Shown: positions 1-6,161 of the stretch, piece by piece
Numbering within the stretch: position 1 is the stretch's first letter
Layout of the letters: each line of letters begins with the position of its first letter
Assembly (NCBI GenBank): GCA_050248375.1
Contig: JBFWSL010000219.1
Span: forward strand, 1 to 6,161
Direction: 5' to 3'
DNA from: JAYZVT01 sp050248375
GTDB lineage: Bacteria; Pseudomonadota; Alphaproteobacteria; Rhizobiales; Methyloligellaceae
Length of the DNA: 6,161 nt
Notes under the pieces: model-generated
Told to the model about the DNA's origin: nothing
The model's input: only the letters and a program-made list of their open reading frames with translations
The model's database searches: none
Translations under genes and position numbers: made by a program

Positions 1-140
1 CCGGCGCGGACACCATGCTTGCGTGCAACCTCGCCGAACTCCCGCACGATCCGCGTTCCGTGCTCGACACTGCCTTGGTGATTGTTGGCCATATCGAAAA
101 CGACAAGATCGTTGAAGTCGAATGTCAGCTCCGTCTGCAT
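1..140 (-). CDS. NeuB-type N-acetylneuraminate (nonulosonic acid) synthase, N-terminal fragment
   Basis: Translating the minus strand from the ATG at 140 gives 46 codons that run off the left edge without a stop. The peptide contains VVFDMANNHQGSVEHG followed by a helix rich in R, E and K. This matches the first beta strand and loop of the NeuB/SpsE family, usually written as IAEIGxNHxG, where the Asn-His-x-Gly sits at the TIM-barrel active site. The family condenses phosphoenolpyruvate with a six-carbon amino sugar to make sialic, legionaminic or pseudaminic acid in the cytoplasm. Only the N-terminus is visible, so the sugar cannot be assigned, and the form with FDMANNHQG in place of AEIGNNH suggests a divergent subgroup. 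An in-frame ATG at 161 is an alternative start, but the 140 start has purine-rich sequence (AAGGGG, GAGGG) upstream. The gap to the upstream oxidoreductase stop is 24 nt, which suggests co-transcription. The family call is good; the exact function is open. Confidence 0.8.
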   Translation of the reverse strand, partial: MQTELTFDFNDLVVFDMANNHQGSVEHGTRIVREFGEVARKHGVRA

Positions 141-164
141 GACCCTCGGTTCCCCTTGCATGCC

Positions 165-1256
165 TCAGTCCGCGACTTTGAGCGCGTCAGCCGTATAACC
201 CTTGGCGTAGTCGATTGCGACGGACCGGCCCGTGGCTGCCGAAAGATGCCCGGCAGCGATGACAAGCATGGAGTCCAGTCCCCGTTCGATGGATATCGGG
301 GACTTTACGCCCTTTTCGACGGCCAGTTCAATGTGGTCCAGTTCCGCGATGAAGTCTTGCGGCCGCGTCTTGGAAAACTCCTGAACATCGACTGTATCCG
401 CACTGATTTTCCTGACGAAATCCGTGTATGGACTGGGCTGGCACTGCCATTCCACCGCTCCTTTCGAGCCCTGGGCCCGCGCCGCCTTCAGCGGAGGCCG
501 CGTGACCACATCCTGGATCACGTCGCCAACCAGGCCCTTCTCCGTTTTCAGATGCAGGAGCGCGACCCGGTCGTAGGACGCGCCGTCCGCCTCCACATAG
601 TCGAGCATGGCGCTCACCTCGATCACGCGGCCCGCTCCGGCCTCATGCGCCAGATGCTGCCACAGGTTGACCGCGTGGGAGTGCTCGCCGAGCGCTCCGC
701 CGCCCCTGCGCCAGAATCCCAGATAGGTATCCGCCGGTCCCTCGAGCCAGGGGTGCGCGTTGAAGATGCCCTGCCAGTGCTCCCGGAAGGCCACGGTGAG
801 CGCCTGCACCTCGCCGACCTCCTTGCGCAGAACCTCGCCAGCCATCGCGGTGCTTGGCGCCACCACATGGTCGTAGCCGACGAAGACCTTGATGCCCTTG
901 GCCGCGGCCTCGTCGAACAGCTCCTGGCATCCCTGCAGATCGGGCGTGGCAAGGGGTTTCTCCACCAGGATCGCCCGGGGGCTTTCCTTCAGCGCCGCCC
1001 GCGCCAGCGGGATATGGCTGTCCGGGGGCGTGCCGACGAACACGTAATCGAAGCCTCCCACCGGTGCGTCGTCACTGACGCAAAGCGTGATGGCGTCGTC
1101 CCATTTGCCGTAGCGGGCGGGGTAGATGTCCTGTTTCATGCGCTTGAGCGAGGCCGGGTCCACATCGCAGACCGTGACGTCCCAGCCCTTGCTGCGCGCC
1201 GCGTTGGCGAGATGGTTGCCGATCGAACCGGCACCGAAGATCTTTACCCTTGGCAT
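165..1256 (-). CDS. Gfo/Idh/MocA-family NAD(P)-dependent oxidoreductase
   Basis: A 363-residue protein, normal length for the family. The N-terminus has a Rossmann nucleotide-binding site, KIFGAGSIGNHL (GxGxxG at about residues 8-13), and an acidic run near residues 31-33 (DVD) that would favour NAD. VFVGTPPDSH (about 73-81) and VEKPLA (about 98-103) are the usual family motifs; the EKP lysine is generally catalytic. GGGALGEHSHAVNLW (about 185-199) occupies the place of the usual catalytic D-x-x-x-H segment. The family oxidises or reduces sugar hydroxyls or ketones, often on nucleotide sugars. The reading frame could begin at 1298, but the Rossmann strand begins directly after the Met at 1256, and GAGGGA lies just before that ATG, so 1256 is preferred. 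It lies 24 nt upstream of the NeuB-type gene on the same strand, which suggests a role in making or modifying that sugar or its precursor. Family is confident; substrate unknown. Confidence 0.88.
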   Translation of the reverse strand: MPRVKIFGAGSIGNHLANAARSKGWDVTVCDVDPASLKRMKQDIYPARYGKWDDAITLCVSDDAPVGGFDYVFVGTPPDSHIPLARAALKESPRAILVEKPLATPDLQGCQELFDEAAAKGIKVFVGYDHVVAPSTAMAGEVLRKEVGEVQALTVAFREHWQGIFNAHPWLEGPADTYLGFWRRGGGALGEHSHAVNLWQHLAHEAGAGRVIEVSAMLDYVEADGASYDRVALLHLKTEKGLVGDVIQDVVTRPPLKAARAQGSKGAVEWQCQPSPYTDFVRKISADTVDVQEFSKTRPQDFIAELDHIELAVEKGVKSPISIERGLDSMLVIAAGHLSAATGRSVAIDYAKGYTADALKVAD

Positions 1257-1410
1257 TCCCTCAACTCCGCTGATCCGTCGCGCCGGCCGCTTGGCCAATC
1301 CGGTTGTGTTCGGACAGGCCGCGAACTAATGTCCGCCGTCGTTTGTACCCCGTAATCCCCACGTGCGACTGCGGCAATACATCCCGTGGCGGACGGCAGG
1401 AGACAGTTGC
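1257..1410. promoter_or_regulatory. Divergent intergenic region with presumed promoters for both flanking genes
   Basis: This 154-bp non-coding stretch separates the start of the minus-strand oxidoreductase from the start of the plus-strand asparagine synthase, so promoters for both directions should lie here unless the minus pair is fed by read-through from the right. One weak plus-strand candidate is TTGTGT at 1304-1309 and TAATGT at 1327-1332, with 17 nt between. Each matches the sigma-70 consensus at only about half the positions. No convincing minus-strand promoter was found. A perfect 8-bp palindrome, TTGGCCAA (1291-1298), could be an operator, but sites this short arise by chance in GC-rich DNA. 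Confidence 0.35.
1398..1403 (+). promoter_or_regulatory. Ribosome binding site of the asparagine synthase gene
   Basis: AGGAGA lies 7 nt before the ATG at 1411. It supports this start over the in-frame ATG at 1363, because processing-independent exposure of Cys2 requires the protein to begin Met-Cys. Confidence 0.8.
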
Positions 1411-3273
1411 ATGTGCGGATTTGCCGCCCTGTTCGAGCCGGACCGGACGTTCCCGGGGAAGTTGCTGGACGGTATCGACAGCGACCTGCGTCACCGGGGG
1501 CCGGACAGCTCCGGACGCCACTCGGTTCCGGGCTGCGCCCTGGTCTTCCGCCGCCTCGCCATCCTCGATCCCGAAAGCCGCTCCGACCAGCCCTTCTGGG
1601 ACGCGAGCGGCCGTTACGTCATCGTCTTCAATGGCGAAATCTACAATTACCGGGAGATCCGCCGGACCTTGACCGAGGCCGGGGTTCGTCTGAGGACGGA
1701 CGGCGACACCGAAGCCATCGTCGAGGGCTTCGCCCGCTGGGGCGAAAGCATCATCGACCGGCTCGAGGGGATGTTCGCCTTCTGCCTCTTCGACACCCAT
1801 GAAAAGGTCGTTCGCCTGGTCCGTGACCCGCTTGGCATCAAGCCGCTCTATGTGGCGCGGCAAGGGAAGTTGGTCGCAGCGGCCAGCGAGATGCATCCGC
1901 TGCGCCGGGTGACCGGGCGCACGGAGGTCGATCCGGCCGCGCTCGCGGAAATCCTGCTCTACCGCCATGCCAGCGGCCGCATGAGCAACCTGAAGGGTAT
2001 CGACCTTCTCCCCGGCGGCACCATTGCCACCTATCGTCTCGATGCAGGCCATTACGCCGAACGCATCTATGCCGACCGCCTCGACACCATCCAGCCCGAG
2101 CCGGGAATGACCCGCCAAGAGGCGCTCGACCTCGTCGAAGACGGCATATCGGAATCCGTGCTGCGCCACATGCAGAGCGACGTCGGTTACTCCGTTCAGT
2201 TCTCCGGAGGGGTGGATTCCAGCGTCGTTCTGGCGCTGTCCTCGCGCACCTCCGGCAACTCCATCGACACCTACAGCATACGCCTGCCCGGAAGCCGCTT
2301 CGACGAATCCGCGCACCGGACACCCGTCGTCGAGCTCTATCACCCGGCTCATCACGAATACGACTTCAATGGGCGCGGCTTCGCCGATGCGCTGCCCAGG
2401 GCGCTCTTCCATCTCGAAGGGCCTTCCGCCCATCTGGGCTGCGTTCTGCTCATGCTGCTGTGCGACCGCATTTCGGAGAAACACAAGGTCGTTCTGACCG
2501 GGGAAGGCGCCGACGAATTCTTCGGCGGCTACGACCGCTACGGCCGCTGGCGGCGGCTTCGCCGTTTCGGCCGCATCGGCAGGATGATGCCTTCACCGCT
2601 GTGGAACCTGCTGCCACGCTACAAATATCTGCGGCGTTTCTCACGGCACGAGGCCTTCGACATTGCGCATGTGTTCGTGAATCCTGAATTTCTCGCCTCG
2701 ATCTTTCCCTCGCTGGATTTCCGCTCCCCGAACCGGGCCGCCGCCGCCGCCAGGTTCACGGACTTCCGCGAGAAGCTCCTCGCCCTCGACCAGACCGGTT
2801 ACCTCGACTCCTTGCTGCTGCGTCAGGACAAGATGTCCATGGCCGCCGGAGTCGAGGCGCGCGTTCCCTTCACCCATTACCCGCTTGCCCGGGCGCTCAA
2901 CCGCATACCCCTCCGCCTGCGCATTCCAGGAGGCGAAACCAAGCCCCTGCTGAAGGCCGTCGCGGAAAAATGGCTGCCGCGCGAGGTAATCTACCGGCGC
3001 AAGGTGGGACTCGGGCTGCCCCTCAGGGACTGGCTCCTCGATGGCGAGGGCCTCGGGCGCTACCTGGATTTCCTCACCGAGCCCGGTTGCCGCATCGCCT
3101 CCTTCGGGGAGGCTTCCGCGATACGCTCGGCCGTCGAGGAATTCCGCCGCGACCCGAAGCAGCAATATGTGCCCCTGCTCTCCCACCTGATCAATGTGGA
3201 GGTCTGGCTGCGCTCTCTGGAAGCTGCCGGGGCTCCTTCGCCGGGCAACCGCGCGCGGGAAACGGGCGTCTAG
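1411..3273 (+). CDS. asnB: Asparagine synthase (glutamine-hydrolysing) homologue, AsnB family
   Basis: A 620-residue two-domain amidotransferase. The N-terminal Ntn glutaminase domain starts Met-Cys-Gly-Phe, so removal of Met exposes the Cys nucleophile. Glutamine-site motifs follow: RHRGPDSSG (27-35), FNGEIYNY (73-80), DGDTEA (97-102) and RDPLGIKPLY (138-147). The C-terminal synthetase domain has the ATP PP-loop FSGGVDSS (264-271), LTGEGADEFFGGY (362-374) and RQDKMSMAAGVEARVPF (471-487), so both active sites look intact. Family members make asparagine from aspartate, ATP and glutamine, with beta-aspartyl-AMP as intermediate. At 620 residues it is longer than E. coli AsnB (554) and closer to the Bacillus-type enzymes. 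Homologues in O-antigen clusters, such as WbpS of Pseudomonas, are thought to amidate sugar carboxylates, and a similar job here is an inference from the neighbours. It is the only plus-strand gene. Its start is set by Cys2 and a strong ribosome binding site, and its stop overlaps the stop of the facing gene. Confidence 0.93.
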   Translation: MCGFAALFEPDRTFPGKLLDGIDSDLRHRGPDSSGRHSVPGCALVFRRLAILDPESRSDQPFWDASGRYVIVFNGEIYNYREIRRTLTEAGVRLRTDGDTEAIVEGFARWGESIIDRLEGMFAFCLFDTHEKVVRLVRDPLGIKPLYVARQGKLVAAASEMHPLRRVTGRTEVDPAALAEILLYRHASGRMSNLKGIDLLPGGTIATYRLDAGHYAERIYADRLDTIQPEPGMTRQEALDLVEDGISESVLRHMQSDVGYSVQFSGGVDSSVVLALSSRTSGNSIDTYSIRLPGSRFDESAHRTPVVELYHPAHHEYDFNGRGFADALPRALFHLEGPSAHLGCVLLMLLCDRISEKHKVVLTGEGADEFFGGYDRYGRWRRLRRFGRIGRMMPSPLWNLLPRYKYLRRFSRHEAFDIAHVFVNPEFLASIFPSLDFRSPNRAAAAARFTDFREKLLALDQTGYLDSLLLRQDKMSMAAGVEARVPFTHYPLARALNRIPLRLRIPGGETKPLLKAVAEKWLPREVIYRRKVGLGLPLRDWLLDGEGLGRYLDFLTEPGCRIASFGEASAIRSAVEEFRRDPKQQYVPLLSHLINVEVWLRSLEAAGAPSPGNRARETGV

Positions 3274-4925
3274 CCAAAAAAATACCCCTGGGCGAATTCC
3301 TCCGGACACCCTCTCGAATCGCAGGCCCGGTTCACCGCCTCCAGAAGCTCCGCCTCGTCGGCCCGGGTCCGGTTGCGTTCATCCAGCTTGGCCGTCACGA
3401 TCTCGCAGCGAAGCGCCAGGTCCTTTTTCCCCGCCGGATCCCACCTGCGGGCGCCCGTGTCCAGAAGCACAATCCCGCGCTCGCAAGCCAGGGCGTCGAA
3501 GAATGCCGATCCCGCGAACTCGAAGACATAGCAGTCCGCATCCATTGCCCGGGCGTCAAACCGGCCCTCGATGATGGGCACGCCGAGCGGGGCGTACAGC
3601 GATCGGGCGAGTTTCAGGCCGTCAGGATGCGGTTTGACATGAAGTTCGAACCCCTGCTTCAGAAGAATGCGAGCCGCGTGAAATTGCGCGTCCAGCGCAA
3701 GCGGATCCGGCTGCCGGAAGTCCAGCGGACCCATGAGCGACTCGCCGAGGAACGCGCCCGAAAACAGTATGATCTTCCTTGTTTTACCGGCGGCGCTTTT
3801 CGCATGGGCTTTGCGGCGCGCCTCGCCTTCTCTCCACCACTTCTGGTGCCGCCGCGATCCCAGCGACACGAACTCGACTCCCCGGGCCACCTCGTGATCG
3901 CTGAAGCGCCCGCGAAGGTTGGAAGCCTCCGACTTTCCGTGGACATAATATCGGGTGACCCACGGAAGTTCGGTCATTGGCCAGACCGGATCACTGAAGA
4001 AGGCGCGGTCGCCGCCATGGGAAAACCGCCAGATATTGCGTCCCGCGCGGGCATAGTGCCAATTCAGCGCCCGTCCGACGTCCTTCGGCGTTCCCCCGAC
4101 AAGGGTGGACCCCACATGACGCCCCAAAAACGAAGACCTCAGGGATTCGATGCGCGAATAGGCCTGCGTGAGATGCTCGTTGGCGTGAATATTCGTGATC
4201 CGCGCGGAACGCCGCGACAGCTCCGCACAACAGCCCGCACGGTTCAGGCAACGCTCGACGGCCTCTGCGATCGACGTCACGAAATCCTTCATGTGCCGGG
4301 GCAGAGGCGCATTCCGAACAGGCCACCGCTCGGGCCTCAACGGCACCACCGGGAGGGTGTTGCCTTCCAGATACTCATCGAGCAATGGGGACGGGTTGTG
4401 AAAATCGAGGCGCCCTTCGCGCCGTTCCGCAAGCATCGCCCATGCACTCGCCGCCAATCCTGCAAGGCTTCTCAATCTTGCCATCGGCAGACGGCGCGCG
4501 GCCATGGGATACATCCGGGCAATGGCAAGCTGCTCGTCACGCGGAGCCTCTCCCGCGAGCGCGGCCTTGACCGGCGACCATCGCGGATCGTAGGCGGCCG
4601 CCAGCCCGAGCGCTCTCGACATCTCTACTTCGATCGCGGACCGCGCGGGCCGCTCCATGTCCATGACAAGAGCGCCCATGACGCAGCGGATCGCCGCGAC
4701 GGCCTCTTCGTCATGCCGGCAGGAATCCACCGCCGCCGCCAGCCCCTCGCGCAGCGATCCGGACAGGTCGAGATAACGTCCATATGGCACCGGCCACACG
4801 AATTCATCACTGCCTGGAACGTCGAGGCGAAGAGATGGAAGATCGAGGGGCAGATGGCCGCCGGACCCGGCAACGGAACTCCCGAGATTCACCGAACGGA
4901 GTCCTTGCCTAGCCCTACCTTCCAA
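3270..4925 (-). CDS. Uncharacterised protein with GT-B-like C-terminal half, possible surface-glycan transferase
   Basis: A 551-residue protein that I cannot assign to a named family. Residues 1-240 are mostly helical, rich in Ala, Arg and Leu, with no clear motif. From about 290 on it resembles GT-B-fold transferases and capsule-type proteins: WRFSHGGDRAFF (299-310) recalls the glycine-rich loop ending the first half of such enzymes; RKIILFSGAFLGES (383-396) looks like the first strand of the second Rossmann-like domain; FELHVKPHPDG (426-436) matches the HxKxHP motif of polysialyltransferase-like and CDP-glycerol-transferase-like proteins; and FEFAGSAFFDALACERGIVLLD (468-489) resembles the sugar-nucleotide donor region. 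No signal peptide or membrane segment is evident, so it is probably cytoplasmic or peripheral. The longest frame starts with TTG at 4925, with AAGGG 9 nt upstream and an 11-nt overlap with the methyltransferase gene. A GTG at 4892 also has AAGGA 9 nt upstream, so the start is uncertain. Glycan transfer is an inference. Confidence 0.72.
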   Translation of the reverse strand: MEGRARQGLRSVNLGSSVAGSGGHLPLDLPSLRLDVPGSDEFVWPVPYGRYLDLSGSLREGLAAAVDSCRHDEEAVAAIRCVMGALVMDMERPARSAIEVEMSRALGLAAAYDPRWSPVKAALAGEAPRDEQLAIARMYPMAARRLPMARLRSLAGLAASAWAMLAERREGRLDFHNPSPLLDEYLEGNTLPVVPLRPERWPVRNAPLPRHMKDFVTSIAEAVERCLNRAGCCAELSRRSARITNIHANEHLTQAYSRIESLRSSFLGRHVGSTLVGGTPKDVGRALNWHYARAGRNIWRFSHGGDRAFFSDPVWPMTELPWVTRYYVHGKSEASNLRGRFSDHEVARGVEFVSLGSRRHQKWWREGEARRKAHAKSAAGKTRKIILFSGAFLGESLMGPLDFRQPDPLALDAQFHAARILLKQGFELHVKPHPDGLKLARSLYAPLGVPIIEGRFDARAMDADCYVFEFAGSAFFDALACERGIVLLDTGARRWDPAGKKDLALRCEIVTAKLDERNRTRADEAELLEAVNRACDSRGCPEEFAQGYFFG

Positions 4926-5637
4926 TACTGACGACCCTTATCGCTGCCGCTCCGGCATAAGTCAGCGCGATGAACTCATACTTCAGTCCTGTTCGAGCGG
5001 CGAACTCCATCAGGGCTCTATGCTCGTTGACCTGCCAACCCTCGTAGTTCAGATATTCGTCGAACAGAATGATCGTGCCGGGAACTATGGACGCCTGCGC
5101 CGCTTCAAGCACGGCCTTCGTCGAGGAGTAGATATCGCAATCGACATGCATGAGCGCGGCCGGCTCGTCGTGCTCCCTGAAGAAGCGCGGCAGAACCTCG
5201 TCGAACCATCCCTTGTGCAGAACGACGTTTGGCCTGACCGTCGGCAGTTTGCCGCCGGTCGACATCTTTCCACTGAACCATTTGGTTCCAACGGAGGAAA
5301 AGCCCGGGATCACACCGTCATCCGGCAGACCTTCGAAACTGTCGAAGCCATGGATCTGGCGGTCCGTCATTCCCGCGATGGCGTTGATCGAGTTGCCGTT
5401 GTGAACTCCGAACTCCAGCAGCAAACCCTTTTCATTCGATCGCGCCAGAAGGAAACGGTACATGTCTTCGCGGATATCGAACCGCTGGGCATGCTGCATG
5501 TTCTGTTCGATAAACTCCGCGGAGGCCTCGATCGAACGCCGCCACAGCACGTAGCGCAGCGACTTCTTGTCAATGCGAAGTTCGGGCGCGAAATTTCGCA
5601 CCGCCTTTTCCATCAGGTTTCGAATTGACTGCATCAT
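4915..5637 (-). CDS. TylF/MycF-like class I SAM-dependent methyltransferase
   Basis: A 240-residue protein. The SAM-binding motif I is LLLEFGVHNGNSINAIAG (72-89), and GFDSFEGLPDD (97-107) follows, whose Asp would be near the ribose- or adenine-binding end of the SAM site. MHVDCDIYSSTKAVLEA (163-179) and TIILFDEYLNYEGW (188-201) match the metal-binding acidic segments of the TylF/MycF macrocin O-methyltransferase family. That family methylates sugar hydroxyls in macrolides using a divalent metal, and relatives are common in O-antigen and capsule loci. The first 35 or so residues are a basic helix-prone leader. The ATG at 5637 is followed at once by a second ATG, and no strong ribosome binding site precedes either, so translation may depend on coupling with the gene upstream. 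Its stop lies inside the start region of the 551-residue gene. The likely role is O-methylation of a sugar in the locus product; the target hydroxyl is unknown. Confidence 0.85.
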   Translation of the reverse strand: MMQSIRNLMEKAVRNFAPELRIDKKSLRYVLWRRSIEASAEFIEQNMQHAQRFDIREDMYRFLLARSNEKGLLLEFGVHNGNSINAIAGMTDRQIHGFDSFEGLPDDGVIPGFSSVGTKWFSGKMSTGGKLPTVRPNVVLHKGWFDEVLPRFFREHDEPAALMHVDCDIYSSTKAVLEAAQASIVPGTIILFDEYLNYEGWQVNEHRALMEFAARTGLKYEFIALTYAGAAAIRVVSIGR

Positions 5638-5699
5638 TGGAGTGCTTCGACCGCCATGCGGTCCCCCATGGCCCGGACGAACGGAACCCGCTCTTCCAT
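5634..5699 (-). CDS. Possible 21-codon small ORF between oxygenase and methyltransferase
   Basis: An ATG at 5699, 8 nt after the oxygenase stop, opens a 21-residue frame beginning MEERVPFVRAMGDR. It ends with a TGA (5636-5634) overlapping the methyltransferase start in an ATGA arrangement. This geometry is typical of translational coupling, in which ribosomes ending the short frame restart on the next gene. The candidate ribosome binding site (CGGCGGG) is poor. No homology or motif is recognisable, and a frame this short in a 70-nt gap can arise by chance. Confidence 0.2.
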   Translation of the reverse strand: MEERVPFVRAMGDRMAVEALQ

Positions 5700-5707
5700 G
5701 CCCGCCG

Positions 5708-6161
5708 CTAGGCGGCGCCGACGTAGGTTGCGTTTATGGTCCAGCGGAATGACCCGAATTTCATGGGAGGGAAGCCGTGGAAGAAACCCTCGCTCATGTC
5801 ATACATGAGACAGGTGTTCCTCAGGTTCTCCGGAATGAAGATGGGATCCTGGAACTCATTGTCGTTCCATATCCCCAGGCCACCGCCATACAGTCCGCCC
5901 GTTCCATCGATGAAAAAGATCATGTTCACGTTATGAGAGGCGTTGCTCGAGTCGATATGGGGAATGATGTTCGACCCCCAGTAGCTGCGCGTGAGAATGA
6001 TCTGGCCACATTGGCGCCTGGCCCCGTCTCCGCACATGTCTGAAACGCGGGCACAGAACTCGTCGGACCGAAGATAGCGGTATGCGGCCGCCAGCGCCGG
6101 AAAATCCCCAAGGCCGGCCGGTTCGCTGTTGGCCGCGCGGGACCATATGAACGCCATGTCG
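5708..6161 (-). CDS. 2-oxoglutarate/Fe(II)-dependent oxygenase-like protein, N-terminus beyond window
   Basis: At least 149 codons are visible, and the frame is open to the right edge. Numbering from the internal Met at 6157, the double-stranded beta-helix fold motifs are present: PHIDSSNASHNVNMIFFID (about 66-84) with the iron-binding His67-x-Asp69, a glycine-rich turn GGLYGGGLGIWND (87-99), the distal iron ligand His127 in EGFFHGF, and Arg138 in SFRWTINATY, which would hold the 2-oxoglutarate carboxylate. The family couples 2-oxoglutarate decarboxylation to hydroxylation or related oxidation of proteins, lipids, sugars or small molecules. Family members are usually 200 residues or more, so the true start probably lies past position 6161 and the Met at 6157 may be internal. 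It is upstream of the methyltransferase on the same strand with a 70-nt gap, so the two may act in sequence on a glycan or its lipid or peptide carrier. The substrate cannot be told from this. Confidence 0.8.
   Translation of the reverse strand, partial: DMAFIWSRAANSEPAGLGDFPALAAAYRYLRSDEFCARVSDMCGDGARRQCGQIILTRSYWGSNIIPHIDSSNASHNVNMIFFIDGTGGLYGGGLGIWNDNEFQDPIFIPENLRNTCLMYDMSEGFFHGFPPMKFGSFRWTINATYVGAA

Noticed and set aside
15..1355. 446-codon plus-strand open frame opposite the oxidoreductase
   Set aside because: It is antisense to a gene with clear Rossmann and EKP motifs, its translation is rich in Arg, His and Asp with no recognisable domain, and such shadow frames are common in GC-rich DNA.
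1363..1410. Upstream ATG extending asnB by 16 codons
   Set aside because: It would bury the catalytic Cys that must follow the initiator Met, and the AGGAGA at 1398-1403 supports the 1411 start.
1261..2484. 407-codon minus-strand open frame opposite asnB
   Set aside because: Antisense to the strongly supported AsnB glutaminase and PP-loop region; no domain visible in the product.
3274..3300. Poly-A/T run near the end of asnB as a terminator
   Set aside because: The short A run at 3275-3281 is inside the C-terminal codons of the facing gene (encoding Phe-Phe-Gly) and has no stem-loop before it that I can see.
2970..4931. 653-codon plus-strand open frame opposite the 551-residue gene
   Set aside because: Longer than the chosen gene, but its product is Arg/Pro-rich and low in complexity, overlaps the end of asnB in another frame, and shows no motif, whereas the minus frame has ordered strand-like motifs and fits the operon.

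Overview
The window is about 60% GC, densely coding, and looks like part of a surface-glycan (O-antigen, capsule or flagellin-glycan) biosynthesis locus of a Gram-negative bacterium. Codon use and protein style fit a proteobacterium, with an alphaproteobacterium as the best guess, but nothing here fixes the taxon. No tRNA, rRNA, CRISPR array, insertion sequence or phage gene was seen.

Layout. Positions 1-140 (minus strand) hold the first 46 codons of a NeuB-type nonulosonic (sialic-like) acid synthase that runs off the left edge. Just upstream of it on the same strand is a Gfo/Idh/MocA-family NAD(P)-dependent oxidoreductase (165-1256). A 154-bp divergent intergenic region (1257-1410) separates this pair from a plus-strand glutamine-hydrolysing asparagine synthase homologue (1411-3273). 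That gene meets a minus-strand gene tail to tail, the two stop codons sharing one CTAG. The minus-strand run on the right reads, in transcription order, 2-oxoglutarate/Fe(II) oxygenase (from the right edge to 5708), TylF/MycF-like SAM methyltransferase (5637-4915), and a 551-residue protein resembling GT-B-fold glycan transferases (4925-3270). The last two overlap by 11 nt if the TTG start is used.

How the genes may work together (inference): the NeuB-type synthase and the oxidoreductase would make or remodel an activated acidic sugar. The AsnB-like amidotransferase, the methyltransferase and the oxygenase would decorate a sugar or the chain by amidation, O-methylation and hydroxylation. The 551-residue protein would be a transferase or another chain-handling enzyme. 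The substrates cannot be read from the sequence. The least described parts are the 551-residue protein and the combination of three tailoring enzymes beside a nonulosonate synthase.
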